Assembly (NCBI RefSeq): GCF_900105495.1
Contig: NZ_FNTF01000002.1
Location: 1,029,501-1,093,500, forward strand
Source of the DNA: Pseudomonas frederiksbergensis
Lineage (GTDB): Bacteria > Pseudomonadota > Gammaproteobacteria > Pseudomonadales > Pseudomonadaceae
Reading direction: 5' to 3'
Length of the DNA: 64,000 nucleotides
The notes below the pieces were generated by a model. It was not told where the DNA came from. It saw only the letters and a program-made list of their open reading frames with translations, and did not search any database. The translations under genes and the position numbers were made by a program. Of the stretch, positions 52,994 through 61,997 are shown in pieces; the stretch's first letter is position 1, and every line of letters starts with the position of its first letter.

Positions 52994-53629
52994 TTATTTG
53001 CGGTTAAGCATCACCGGCAACTGCTCTACCAGTTTCACGTTGTTCAACGGCGCCCGAATGAACCCACGCTGCGTCCCGTCCGGCCCGATCACCGCCAGGT
53101 TGCCGCTGTGGTCGACGGTGTAGTTCGGCTTGCTGGTATCCGCCGGAATGAACGGAATGCTCACCGCATTGGCCAGTTTCTGGATGTCTTCCACCGACGA
53201 AGCCGTCAGCCCCTGGAACTGTGGATCGAAGTAGCCGAGGTACTGCTTGAGCTGCTGGGGCGTGTCGCGATTCGGGTCGACGCTGACCAGAATGATCTGC
53301 AACTTGGCCACAGCCTCTGGCGGCAGCTCGCTTTTGATCTGACGCAGTTGGGCGAGGGTGGTCGGGCAGATGTCGGGGCAGAAGGTGTAGCCGAAGAACA
53401 GCAGCGACCATTTGTCTTTCAGCTCGTTGACCGCCACTGGCTTGCCGTTTTGATCGGTCATGGTGACGGTCGGCAGGTTGCGGCTTTGCGGTAGCAGAAT
53501 GATCCCGGCATCGATCAGGGCCGTCGGATCGCCCTCGCCTTTGCCGGACAGCACTTTGTTGATGGTCAGGCCCAGGACCAGCGCGATCAGGGCGACGAGG
53601 ATGAAGACGGTTTTCTGGGTTCGAGTCAT
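52994..53629 (-). CDS. SCO1/SenC copper chaperone
   Basis: A 211-residue membrane-anchored thioredoxin-like protein. One N-terminal membrane segment (about 8-26); copper ligands Cys in FCPDICPTT (CxxxC, about 83-88) and His in VDHSGN (about 172). It delivers copper to the CuA site of cytochrome oxidase. It is the last gene of the oxidase-assembly run; its start overlaps the cyoE stop by 4 bp. Confidence 0.93.
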   Translation of the reverse strand: MTRTQKTVFILVALIALVLGLTINKVLSGKGEGDPTALIDAGIILLPQSRNLPTVTMTDQNGKPVAVNELKDKWSLLFFGYTFCPDICPTTLAQLRQIKSELPPEAVAKLQIILVSVDPNRDTPQQLKQYLGYFDPQFQGLTASSVEDIQKLANAVSIPFIPADTSKPNYTVDHSGNLAVIGPDGTQRGFIRAPLNNVKLVEQLPVMLNRK

Positions 53630-54525
53630 AGGTTCAACAGTAAGTAGTGGTCTACGAGCAGGGCGATAAACAGCAGGAACAAGTAGTAAATAGAGTACTT
53701 GAAGGTGTTGATCGCCGCGTGCGGCCGAGTGCCACGGTACAGCACCACGGCCCATTGCAGAAACCTCGCGCCCAGTCCCAGCGCGCAAACCAGGTAGAGC
53801 ACGCCGCTCATGTGGATCACGTACGGCATCAAGCTCACGGCCAGCAGCGCGAAGGTATAAAGCAGGATGTGGACCTTGGTGTAGTGCTCACCATGGGTCA
53901 CCGGCAGCATCGGGATGTCGGCCTTGGCGTATTCCTCTTTGCGGTGAATGGCCAGGGCCCAGAAGTGCGGCGGGGTCCAGGCGAAGATGATCAGCACCAA
54001 CAGCAAGGGTTCGGCGCTGACATGCCCGGTGGCGGCGGTCCAGCCGAGCAGGGGCGGGGCGGCGCCGGCCAGGCCTCCGATGACGATGTTTTGCGGCGTC
54101 GCGCGTTTGAGGAAACCGGTGTAGACCACCGCATAGCCGAGCAGCGAGGCCAGGGTCAGCCACGCCGTCAGCGCATTGGTGAAGATCAGCAGTACGGCTT
54201 GCCCAAGCACCGCCAATACCAAGGCAAATGTCAGCGCGGCCGCCGGCGACACCCGGCCCTCGGCCAAGGGACGTTTGTGTGTGCGGGCCATGACCGCATC
54301 GATGCGCCGGTCCACCACATGGTTGACCGCCGCTGCACCACCGGCACACAGGGCGATCCCCAGATTGCCGAACACCAGCACCGTCCACGGCACCCCGGCG
54401 CGAGTCGCGAGGAACATGCCGACCAGCGAGGTGATGAGCATCAGCACCACCACTTTCGGCTTGGTCAGCTCCAGATAGTCACGCCAGATCGCCTGACTGT
54501 GACGTGCGCCGATCAGAGTCGCCAT
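53626..54525 (-). CDS. cyoE: protohaem IX farnesyltransferase (haem O synthase)
   Basis: A 299-residue inner-membrane prenyltransferase that turns haem B into haem O, the first step to haem A. Nine membrane segments; [23 protein letters not shown] (about 68-90) holds the family's Asp-rich site. AAAAGGAGAG precedes the start. Its upstream end overlaps the ctaA 3' end by 13 bp. Confidence 0.95.
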   Translation of the reverse strand: MATLIGARHSQAIWRDYLELTKPKVVVLMLITSLVGMFLATRAGVPWTVLVFGNLGIALCAGGAAAVNHVVDRRIDAVMARTHKRPLAEGRVSPAAALTFALVLAVLGQAVLLIFTNALTAWLTLASLLGYAVVYTGFLKRATPQNIVIGGLAGAAPPLLGWTAATGHVSAEPLLLVLIIFAWTPPHFWALAIHRKEEYAKADIPMLPVTHGEHYTKVHILLYTFALLAVSLMPYVIHMSGVLYLVCALGLGARFLQWAVVLYRGTRPHAAINTFKYSIYYLFLLFIALLVDHYLLLNL

Positions 54526-55592
54526 GGCATCTCTCCTTTTATTGTTATGGGCCCGGCTGAGTGTTTGCGCGGGCTGAACCGCCAGCGCGCAGGGGGTTGC
54601 TGCTTGACCCGAACCAGACTGGTTCGCGCGTGATAATTGACCAGCACCAACGTCAGCAACAGCGCCGCGCCACCCGCGTTATGCGCGACGGCCACTGGCA
54701 GTGGCAGGTGAAACAGCACGTTGCTGATGCCAAGGGTGATTTGTGCGGCGAGGGCGATCAGCACCAACCCGGCCAACCGCGTCATGCCGACGACTTTCAG
54801 TTGCCAGGCCAACCCCAGCAACACCAGGGTTACCAGCAATGCACCGATGCGGTGAGTCAGATGAATCGCCGTACGCGCATCGCTGTCCAGTTGCCCGCCG
54901 AGGTAATTGGGACCGATGTGTTGACTCAGATGAAAGCCGTTGGCGAAGTCTGCGGGCGGCAGCCATTGCCCATGACAGGTCGGGAAGTCGATACAGGCCA
55001 CCGCCGCGTAGTTGGAACTGACCCAGCCACCCAAGGCAATTTGCAGGATCACCAGCAGCAACCCGGCAGTCGCCCAGTACTGCAAACGTCGGGGCACGGT
55101 CAGCGCTGGCAGTACGCCGGACAGGCGCAACGTCAGCAAAAACAACAGGCTCAACGTCGCAAAGCCGCCGAGCAAATGCCCGGTGACCACTTGCGGCCAG
55201 AGCTTGAGCGTCACCGTCCACATGCCGAATGCCGCTTGGGCAATCACCACCGCCAGCAAAAACAACGGCAACTTCACCGGCTGCCCCGGGTGACGACGAT
55301 GAACCCAGGCGCGACCCGCCAGCACCGAGATCAGCAGCCCCAACGTGCCGGCGAAGTAGCGGTGAACCATCTCGTTCCAGCCCTTATGGGCTTCCACGGG
55401 AGCGTCGGGAAAATGCAGTTCGGCATGGGCCAATTGAACTTCGCTTTGCGGCACGCTGATAAAGCCATAGCAACCCGGCCAGTCCGGGCAGCCGAGGCCG
55501 GCGTGGGTCAGGCGGGTGTAGGCCCCGAGCAACACCACAATCAGTGCCAGCAAGGTGGCAAACAGCGCGAGGCGAAATCCAGGTTTGGCCAT
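54513..55592 (-). CDS. ctaA: haem A synthase (COX15/CtaA)
   Basis: A 359-residue inner-membrane mono-oxygenase that converts haem O to haem A. Eight membrane segments; haem-ligand histidines in [16 protein letters not shown] (about 29-44), EMVHRYFAG (about 74), [23 protein letters not shown] (about 244) and [13 protein letters not shown]. It operates with CyoE and the adjacent oxidase genes. Confidence 0.94.
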   Translation of the reverse strand: MAKPGFRLALFATLLALIVVLLGAYTRLTHAGLGCPDWPGCYGFISVPQSEVQLAHAELHFPDAPVEAHKGWNEMVHRYFAGTLGLLISVLAGRAWVHRRHPGQPVKLPLFLLAVVIAQAAFGMWTVTLKLWPQVVTGHLLGGFATLSLLFLLTLRLSGVLPALTVPRRLQYWATAGLLLVILQIALGGWVSSNYAAVACIDFPTCHGQWLPPADFANGFHLSQHIGPNYLGGQLDSDARTAIHLTHRIGALLVTLVLLGLAWQLKVVGMTRLAGLVLIALAAQITLGISNVLFHLPLPVAVAHNAGGAALLLTLVLVNYHARTSLVRVKQQPPARWRFSPRKHSAGPITIKGEMPWRL

Positions 55593-55602
55593 GACGATGC
55601 CC

Positions 55603-56196
55603 TTATCCGATGTTCGACAGTTTCAGCAAATGGCGCAGGTCGTTGAGCAGATCCTTGCCTTTCACCGTCGGGTCGTAGCGCAGCACCAGATTGCCGTGAG
55701 GGTCGATGATCCACAGCTGCGGCACAGCCTTGTCGCCGGCAGTTTTGTGGAACTCGGTCAGGCTCAGTGGATAGCGCTGCAATTGAGGATACTCGCGCGT
55801 CAGCTTGGCGTCGTACTCACTGCTCAGCGGTTGCGCCATGGCCAAGGCATGACTGGCGCGCCCGGCATCACGGCCGAGGCCGATCTGGATCTGCCGCGCC
55901 AGGTACACCAGTTGCTGGCAGTCCACCGAGCACTCCTTGGGCGCGGTCACCAGTATCTGCCAACGATCCTCCTGCGCCTGCACGCCGAGGTCGGCGCGGG
56001 TCTGGCCGTTGCCGATCAGTTCGCCGTGATAGCTGCGACCTTCCGGCACCCAGAACTGCAATTTGTACATGCCGGTGGCGAGGATCATCGGACCGATCAC
56101 CCCAAGCAGGATCAGCAGCAACTGCAATCGCCCCTTGCGCCGACTCACCGGCGATTTCGCTTCAGACATGCTGGGTGGATTCATGGCCGCTCCCAT
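55603..56196 (-). CDS. cytochrome oxidase cluster transmembrane protein (PA0111 type)
   Basis: A 197-residue protein with one membrane segment (about 25-45, LQLLLILLGVIGPMILATGMY) and a periplasmic domain with Cys-Ser-Val-Asp-Cys (about 88-92) and QLWIIDPHGNLVLRYDP (about 155), like a degenerate thioredoxin/SCO fold. It probably helps in oxidase assembly. The start at 56196 has AAAGGAG 7 bp upstream and overlaps the SURF1 3' end by 35 bp. Confidence 0.75.
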   Translation of the reverse strand: MGAAMNPPSMSEAKSPVSRRKGRLQLLLILLGVIGPMILATGMYKLQFWVPEGRSYHGELIGNGQTRADLGVQAQEDRWQILVTAPKECSVDCQQLVYLARQIQIGLGRDAGRASHALAMAQPLSSEYDAKLTREYPQLQRYPLSLTEFHKTAGDKAVPQLWIIDPHGNLVLRYDPTVKGKDLLNDLRHLLKLSNIG

Positions 56197-56902
56197 GGTG
56201 TTTCTCCTTTGCGTTGTGCCAGCCGAGATAGAGATAGAGGCCGAACAGGGCGATCGACATGGCGAACCACTGCACGGCATAAGCCAGGTGTTTTTCCGGT
56301 CCCATGGCGACTACCGGCCAGTCAGCCTGGTAAGTCGCGGGAGCGCTTTCTGCGCGTAATTCGTAGGCAAAACCTTCACGATCCAGCGCCGTCCAGAGCC
56401 TGGCCGGTTCGACCGCGGTGATCAGTTGTGGCCAGGTCGTGCTGTTCGGGTCGGCGTGCAACTGGAAGGTAGCGCCGGGGGAGACGTAGACCCAGGCAAC
56501 GAGACTCAAGGCCTGAGTCGGCGTGGTGAATTGCGGTGGGATGCGGCGATCCGGCCACGGCAGCCAGCCGCGATTGACCAGCAGCCAGAGCCCGGTCGCC
56601 TGATCCTGAAACGGTTGCAGCAGTTCGACACCAACCTTGCCGTCGCGCTGACGGTTATCCAGCAACAGGCTGTGGGCGGCATCGAACTGGCCGTGCAGGT
56701 GAACCCGGCGGAAGGCCGGATCTGCGGCGTGTTGCAGTTCGGTGCTGGCCATCGGTTCGGCGGCGCGGCGCTCGGCGTAGCTTTGCAGCAGCGCACTTTT
56801 CTCTGCGCCCCGGCTCAATTGCCAGAACCCGAGTGACACCAGCATGGGCAACAACACCGCGACCACCAGGGTCGGCACGATGCCCGGCCGGAAACGCTTC
56901 AT
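56162..56902 (-). CDS. SURF1-family oxidase assembly protein
   Basis: A 246-residue protein with an N-terminal (about 8-28) and a C-terminal membrane segment (about 212-232) around a periplasmic domain, with family motifs LGFWQLSRGAEK (about 24-35), LLDNRQRDGKVGVELLQPF and LVNRGWLPWP (about 108-117), and HLAYAVQWFAM. SURF1 supports haem A insertion into subunit I of the aa3 oxidase. The start at 56902 gives the normal N-terminus. Confidence 0.92.
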   Translation of the reverse strand: MKRFRPGIVPTLVVAVLLPMLVSLGFWQLSRGAEKSALLQSYAERRAAEPMASTELQHAADPAFRRVHLHGQFDAAHSLLLDNRQRDGKVGVELLQPFQDQATGLWLLVNRGWLPWPDRRIPPQFTTPTQALSLVAWVYVSPGATFQLHADPNSTTWPQLITAVEPARLWTALDREGFAYELRAESAPATYQADWPVVAMGPEKHLAYAVQWFAMSIALFGLYLYLGWHNAKEKHHGSGHESTQHV

Positions 56903-56933
56903 GGCGTCGCCAGAAAGTCGGTAGTCGCGATAG

Positions 56934-56940
56934 CTATACT
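56934..56940 (+). promoter_or_regulatory. RpoS-type -10 (CTATACT) before the twin-TM gene
   Basis: CTATACT lies 33 bp before the ATG of the small membrane protein, with no recognisable -35. The element resembles the extended -10 preferred by RpoS and matches the one on the other strand before coxB. Confidence 0.4.
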
Positions 56941-56972
56941 CAAGTGCATCGCCTTTCCCCCGGAGTTTCACC

Positions 56973-57176
56973 ATGCTCAAAGCAGCCATCGTCCTGATGC
57001 TGATTGCCACGGTTGTCAGCCTGTTCAGCGGCCTGTTTTTTCTGGTCAAGGACGACAGCAGCTCGAACCGCCTCGTCATTGCCTTGAGTGTTCGTGTTGC
57101 GCTGGCCGCCATTACCGTCGGCTTGATTGCCTGGGGTTTTTTCAGCGGCCAACTGGTGTCGCACGTACCTTGGTAA
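56973..57176 (+). CDS. twin transmembrane protein (DUF2909), 67 aa
   Basis: Two hydrophobic segments (about 4-25 and 35-57) separated by KDDSSSNR, as in DUF2909, found near cytochrome oxidase genes in proteobacteria. CCCCGGAG precedes the ATG. It is on the opposite strand to coxC and SURF1 and fills the gap between them. Its job is unknown; a helper of oxidase assembly is suggested by its place alone. Confidence 0.85.
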   Translation: MLKAAIVLMLIATVVSLFSGLFFLVKDDSSSNRLVIALSVRVALAAITVGLIAWGFFSGQLVSHVPW

Positions 57177-57179
57177 GCC

Positions 57180-58067
57180 TCAGAGCACGTAGACGAAAAC
57201 GAAAAGACCGATCCACACCACGTCTACGAAGTGCCAGTACCAACTCGCCGCTTCAAACGCGAACTGATGGTCGGCATCGAAGTGCCCGCGCATGACCCGC
57301 ATCAACATCACAAACAGGATGATGGTGCCGATGGTCACGTGGGCGCCGTGGAAACCGGTGAGCATGAAGAAGGTCGCGCCGTAGATGCCCGAACCGAGCG
57401 TCAGGCCCAGTTCGTGGTACGCGTGTATGTATTCTTCGGCCTGAAAACCAAGGAACGCGCAGCCCAGTAGCACGGTGAGCGCCAGCCAGATTTTCAGCGC
57501 GCCGCGATGGCCCTTTTTCAAGGCGTGGTGAGCGATGGTCACGGTGACGCTGGAACTCACCAGCAAGACGGTGTTGAGCAACGGCAGGCCCCAGGGACTG
57601 ATGACGTCCTTGGGCGGCGGAAACAGTTTCGAATCAGGGTTGTTCAGCAACGGCCAGACGAACTCGAAATTAGGCCAGAGCATATGAGCGAGGCCTTTGG
57701 CCCCTTCACCCCCGAGCGCCGGGCCGGAAATGGCTCTGACATAAAACAGCGCGCCGAAGAACGCGATGAAGAACATCACCTCCGAGAAGATGAACCAGCT
57801 CATGCCCCAGCGGAACGAGCGATCCATCTGTGCGCTGTACAAGCCCTGGCGGCTTTCCTTGATGACCGTGCCAAACCAGCCGAACAGCATGTACGCCAGC
57901 AGCAGGCCACCGACGAAAAAGATCAGCGGGCCGTGGGACTCCGGCCGCGCCGCCTTCAGGTCGTTGAACCAGGTGGCCAGGCCGAACACGGTGACGAACA
58001 TACCGATCGTGGCAATGATCGGCCATTTGCTCTGTGCCGGAACGTAATAATGCTCATGAGTTGCCAT
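57180..58067 (-). CDS. coxC: cytochrome c oxidase subunit III
   Basis: A 295-residue membrane subunit with seven segments: MATHEHYYVPAQSKWPIIATIGMFV at the N-terminus, MSWFIFSEVMFFIAFFGALFYVRA (about 89-112), FHGAHVTIGTIILF (about 242) and the C-terminal WYWHFVDVVWIGLFVFVY. It stabilises the aa3 oxidase. AAGGAGAACAATAA precedes the ATG. Confidence 0.96.
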   Translation of the reverse strand: MATHEHYYVPAQSKWPIIATIGMFVTVFGLATWFNDLKAARPESHGPLIFFVGGLLLAYMLFGWFGTVIKESRQGLYSAQMDRSFRWGMSWFIFSEVMFFIAFFGALFYVRAISGPALGGEGAKGLAHMLWPNFEFVWPLLNNPDSKLFPPPKDVISPWGLPLLNTVLLVSSSVTVTIAHHALKKGHRGALKIWLALTVLLGCAFLGFQAEEYIHAYHELGLTLGSGIYGATFFMLTGFHGAHVTIGTIILFVMLMRVMRGHFDADHQFAFEAASWYWHFVDVVWIGLFVFVYVL

Positions 58068-58100
58068 TTATTGTTCTCCTTATCGGGCACGCTTTAACGC

Positions 58101-58658
58101 CTAGCCACCAGTGTTTGCAGCAACAGCTGCGGGCGGATGACGTGCGGTGATATCGAACAGCGTGTAGGAAAGCGTCAGGTGCTTCACATCCTTGGGCATG
58201 TCACGGTCAACGATGAAACGTACCGGCATCTCGATCCGTTGACCGGGCTGCAGCACTTGCTGGGTAAAGCAGAAACATTCGGTCTTGTGGAAATACGCCG
58301 CCGCGGCGCTGGGCGCGATGCTCGGAACCGCCTGGGCGCTCATCGGCTGATCTGTAGGGTTGTGGGCGATGAAGATCATCTCGTTCACCGCTCCCGGATT
58401 CGCCGTCAGCTCATCGCTCTTGGGGTAGAAATCCCACGACATGTCGGCGGAATTGGTCGACAGAAACTGCACGCGAACCTGCCGCGAGGTGTCGACCGTT
58501 TGCTCGCCCTCATACTGCCCGCCGGTCTTGCCGTTGATGCCGAATGCCTTGCACATCACGTCGTAGATCGGCACCAGGGCAAACCCGAAGACAAACATCG
58601 CCACCACCACCAGCAACAGGCGCGTGACCAGTTTCTTCAAAGAAATAGAGTCAGCCAT
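58101..58658 (-). CDS. ctaG: cytochrome c oxidase assembly protein CtaG/COX11
   Basis: A 185-residue copper chaperone for CuB of subunit I. One N-terminal membrane segment (about 12-32, with VPIYDVMCKAFGINGKTGG following) and a periplasmic beta domain; the copper-binding ECFCFTQQ motif (about 127-134) is intact. It sits between coxA and coxC on the same strand; a REP element separates it from coxA. Confidence 0.95.
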   Translation of the reverse strand: MADSISLKKLVTRLLLVVVAMFVFGFALVPIYDVMCKAFGINGKTGGQYEGEQTVDTSRQVRVQFLSTNSADMSWDFYPKSDELTANPGAVNEMIFIAHNPTDQPMSAQAVPSIAPSAAAAYFHKTECFCFTQQVLQPGQRIEMPVRFIVDRDMPKDVKHLTLSYTLFDITARHPPAAVAANTGG

Positions 58659-58699
58659 CGCTTCTAACCTCCGCAGAGAACCCTATGGGAGCTGCCCTT

Positions 58700-58794
58700 T
58701 GTGGCGAGGGAGCTTGCTCCCGCTCGGCTGCGAAGCAGACGCAAACCTTTTGGGGCCGCTTCGCGACGCAGCGGGAGCAAGCTCCCTCGCCACA
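58700..58794. repeat. REP palindrome, family C (copy 4) inside the cox cluster
   Basis: TGTGGCGAGGGAGCTTGCTC and complement, 95 bp, between coxA and ctaG in the same transcription direction. Unlike most copies it does not sit between convergent genes, so it would be part of the oxidase mRNA and might act as a processing or termination point. Confidence 0.85.
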
Positions 58795-58823
58795 CAGGCT
58801 CGCCCCCACAAAGGTCGCAGTGT

Positions 58824-60416
58824 TCATTTCACTTCCGGCGGCGTGGTGAAGGTGTGATACGGCGCCGGCGACGGAATGCTCCACTCCAGGCCTTCTGCTC
58901 CATCCCACGGCTTGGCCGGTGCCGGCTCGCCACCACGGATGGTCTTGATCACGATGAACAGGAAGAAGATCTGCGTGGCGCCGAACATGAATGCGCCGAT
59001 CGACGAGACCATGTTGAAGTCGGCGAACTGCAGGTTGTAGTCGGGAATCCGCCGTGGCATGCCCGCCAGCCCTACGAAGTGCATCGGGAAGAACGCCAGG
59101 TTCATGCCGATGAACGAGAGCCAGAAGTGCAGCTTGCCGAGGGTTTCGTCGTACATGTGGCCGGTCCATTTCGGCAGCCAGTAGTAGGCCGAGGCGAAGA
59201 TCCCGAAGATCGCCCCCGGTACCAGTACGTAATGGAAGTGCGCGACCACAAAGTAGGTGTCCTGGTACTGGAAGTCCGCCGGGGCGATGGCCAGCATCAA
59301 CCCGGAGAACCCGCCGATGGAAAACAGGATCACGAACGCCACCGCAAACAGCATCGGTGTCTCGAAGGTCAGCGAGCCTTGCCACATGGTGCTGGCCCAG
59401 TTGAACACCTTCACGCCGGTCGGCACCGCGATCAGCAATGTGGCGTACATGAAGAACAACTCGCCCACCAGCGGAATGCCAACCACGAACATGTGGTGCG
59501 CCCAGACGATGAACGACAGGAACGCGATACTCGCCGTCGCATAGACCATCGAGGTGTAGCCGAACAGCGGCTTGCGCGAGAAGGCCGGAATGATCGAGCT
59601 GACGGCACCGAAGGCCGGCAGGATCATGATGTACACCTCGGGGTGACCGAAGAACCAGAACACGTGCTGGAACAACACCGGGTCACCACCACCGGCGGCA
59701 CTGAAGAAACTGGTGCCGAAGTGGATGTCCATCAGCATCATCGTCACGCAGCCGGCCAGTACCGGCATCACCGCGATCAGCAGGAACGCGGTAATCAGCC
59801 AGGTCCAGACGAACAGCGGCATTTTCATCAACGTCATGCCGGGGGCGCGCAGGTTGAGGATGGTGGCGATCACGTTGATCGCGCCCATGATCGAACTGAT
59901 CCCCATCAAGTGGATGGCGAAGATGAAGAAGGTCACGCTTTCCGGTGCGTAGGTCGTCGACAGTGGGGCGTAGAACGTCCAGCCGAAGTTCGGTCCGCCG
60001 CCGGGGGTGAACAGGGTCGATACCAGCAGGATGAACGCCGCCGGCAATAGCCAGAAGCTGAAGTTGTTCATCCGTGGCAGTGCCATATCCGGCGCGCCGA
60101 TCATCAACGGGATCATCCAGTTGGCGAGGCCGACGAAGGCCGGCATCACCGCACCGAAGACCATCACCAGACCGTGCATGGTGGTCATCTGGTTGAAGAA
60201 TTCCGGCTGGACGATTTGCAGTCCCGGCTGGAACAACTCGGCACGAATCACCATCGCGAACGAGCCGCCCAGCAGGAACATGGAGAACGCGAACCACAGG
60301 TACAGCGTGCCGATATCCTTGTGGTTGGTCGTCAGCACCCAGCGCATCAGGCCTTTGGCTGGGCCGTGGGCGTGGGCGGTGCCGGTATGAACATGGTCGT
60401 CGACGACAGCAGTCAT
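58824..60416 (-). CDS. coxA: cytochrome c oxidase subunit I (aa3 type)
   Basis: A 530-residue catalytic subunit with 12 membrane segments. Ligand histidines are in MTTMHGLVMVFG (haem a, about 75), WFFGHPEVYIMILPAFG (CuB and the Tyr cross-link, about 249-265), WAHHMFVVG (CuB pair, about 306) and VVAHFHYVLVPG (haem a3 and a, about 391). It reduces oxygen to water and pumps protons. The N-terminus (MTAVVDDHVHTGTAHAHG) is cytoplasmic and His-rich. Good Shine-Dalgarno CAGGAGACAGG. Confidence 0.97.
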   Translation of the reverse strand: MTAVVDDHVHTGTAHAHGPAKGLMRWVLTTNHKDIGTLYLWFAFSMFLLGGSFAMVIRAELFQPGLQIVQPEFFNQMTTMHGLVMVFGAVMPAFVGLANWMIPLMIGAPDMALPRMNNFSFWLLPAAFILLVSTLFTPGGGPNFGWTFYAPLSTTYAPESVTFFIFAIHLMGISSIMGAINVIATILNLRAPGMTLMKMPLFVWTWLITAFLLIAVMPVLAGCVTMMLMDIHFGTSFFSAAGGGDPVLFQHVFWFFGHPEVYIMILPAFGAVSSIIPAFSRKPLFGYTSMVYATASIAFLSFIVWAHHMFVVGIPLVGELFFMYATLLIAVPTGVKVFNWASTMWQGSLTFETPMLFAVAFVILFSIGGFSGLMLAIAPADFQYQDTYFVVAHFHYVLVPGAIFGIFASAYYWLPKWTGHMYDETLGKLHFWLSFIGMNLAFFPMHFVGLAGMPRRIPDYNLQFADFNMVSSIGAFMFGATQIFFLFIVIKTIRGGEPAPAKPWDGAEGLEWSIPSPAPYHTFTTPPEVK

Positions 60417-60498
60417 GTCCTGTCTCCTGCAAACAGATGGGCTGGGCAGGCCGGGGCGCGATGCCCCGACGGGTTGCTTACGTGCGCAATAGACCGGG

Positions 60499-61626
60499 TC
60501 ATTTGCTTTCCGCCTGTTTCAGCTCCAGCACTTCTTTAGGGGTGACCATGTCGCCTTTATTGTTGCCCCAGGCGTTACGTTCGTAGGTCACGACCGCTGC
60601 GATATCGACTTCCGAGAGCTGCTTGCCGAACGCCGCCATGGAGGTTCCGGGCTTGCCGTGGAAGACAATGCCCAAGTGATCCTTGATCGGTCCGGTAGCG
60701 ATTTTCGAGCCCTTGAGCGCCGGGAACATCGGCGGCAGGCCCTGACCTTCGGCCTGGTGACAGGCGACGCAGGTGGTGTGATAGACCTTGTCGCCGCGCT
60801 CCTTGAGCTCCTCGAGGGTCCATTCCTTGCTGGTCAGCTCTTTGAGTTGGAGGGCTTCAGCCTTGCGTTCGGCCAGCCATTTTTCGTAATCGGCCTTTTC
60901 CTTGACCTCGACCACGATCGGCATGAAACCGTGGTCCTTGCCGCACAATTCGGCGCATTGACCGCGGTAGAGGCCGGGTTTGTCGACACGGGTCCAGGCT
61001 TCGTTGACGAACCCCGGAATCGCATCGCGCTTGACTGCAAAGGCCGGCACCCACCAGGAGTGGATAACGTCGGCGGAAGTCACCAGGAAGCGCACCTTGG
61101 CGCCGATCGGCAGCACCAAAGGCTTGTCGACCTCCAGCAAGTAGTGCTCGCTCTTGGCTTCCTTGTTGTTGATCTGATCGGCAGGCGTGGTCAGGTTGCT
61201 GAAGAACTCGACATCCTGGCCCAGGTATTTGTAGTGCCACTTCCACTGATAGCCGGTGACCTGGATATCGATATCCGGCTCACTGGCGTCGTACATCTTG
61301 ATCAGGGTTGCGGTCGCGGGAACCGCCATGGCCACCAGGATCAGGAAGGGCACGATGGTCCAGAGGATTTCGACGGTGGTACTTTCATGAAATTTTGCGG
61401 CCACCTGCCCGGTCGAGCGGCGGTGGAGAATCATCGACCAGAACATGGCGCCGAAGACGATGACGCCGATCACTACACAGATCCAGAAAATGGTCATGTG
61501 CAGGTCAAATACTGCGTGACTGATTTCAGTCGCTCCAGGCGCCATATTCACAGTCCAGGCCGCTTGCGCCTGACTGAAAATCGACCACAACAGGAGGCCC
61601 ATCCAGACATGTGGATGTCGCATCAT
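60499..61626 (-). CDS. coxB: cytochrome c oxidase subunit II with fused cytochrome c domain
   Basis: A 375-residue caa3-type subunit II. Signal peptide (1-22), two membrane segments (about 42-65 and 85-110), a cupredoxin domain with CuA ligands (HSWWVPAF and CAELCGKDHGFM, about 215-226) and a C-terminal cytochrome c domain with CVACH (about 284-288) and axial Met in TSMAAFG. First gene of the oxidase cluster; upstream lies a candidate RpoS-type promoter. Confidence 0.96.
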   Translation of the reverse strand: MMRHPHVWMGLLLWSIFSQAQAAWTVNMAPGATEISHAVFDLHMTIFWICVVIGVIVFGAMFWSMILHRRSTGQVAAKFHESTTVEILWTIVPFLILVAMAVPATATLIKMYDASEPDIDIQVTGYQWKWHYKYLGQDVEFFSNLTTPADQINNKEAKSEHYLLEVDKPLVLPIGAKVRFLVTSADVIHSWWVPAFAVKRDAIPGFVNEAWTRVDKPGLYRGQCAELCGKDHGFMPIVVEVKEKADYEKWLAERKAEALQLKELTSKEWTLEELKERGDKVYHTTCVACHQAEGQGLPPMFPALKGSKIATGPIKDHLGIVFHGKPGTSMAAFGKQLSEVDIAAVVTYERNAWGNNKGDMVTPKEVLELKQAESK

Positions 61627-61997
61627 TGCGGGTTCCCCTTATAGTTCTTTTTATCCCGCCGGCTTTCACCTGCGGCAAGGGAGCGGCTTTTTCAGACTAC
61701 GAACTTGAATCGCCGAGCCTTGCTGCGTGTGCAGTCGGGCGTCATCAGCTAACTCCATTCCCACCCGAGTATAGACAGCGACTGCCACCTCGCAACGTGA
61801 TGGCGTAAATCATCTGAAACAGCTGGGACTTGCGTTCCAGGGCACGAATGGAGAAGGATGCAGACGAGTGGTGGCAAATCGATATAACTTTGATGTCTCA
61901 AGGATGAAATAATTATGACAAATGCGTCTTAGCATTTTTCGTATGCCAGCTAAGTTATGTCTTCCCTATTTCATTGCCTTTGTTTCCTGGAGTTTTC
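61627..61997. other. 371-bp divergent region between coxB and the PA0104-type gene
   Basis: Holds the candidate cox promoter at 61768-61796 and, closer to the right-hand gene, an A/T-rich stretch (about 61875-61975) with the small hairpin AAATGC-GTCTTA-GCATTT. No gene seen. A GAACTT at about 61700 has no matching AlgU -10. Confidence 0.45.
61768..61795 (-). promoter_or_regulatory. candidate promoter of the cox operon (RpoS-like -10)
   Basis: Minus strand: TTGCGA, 16 bp, TATACT within CTATACT. It would start the mRNA near 61761, 135 nt before coxB. P. aeruginosa aa3 oxidase genes are known to depend on RpoS during starvation (from memory), which fits the CTATACT -10. Confidence 0.5.

Noticed and set aside
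61065..61073. AGTGGATAA as an eighth DnaA box
   Set aside because: It has one mismatch to TGTGGATAA and is inside coxB; only exact boxes were counted.
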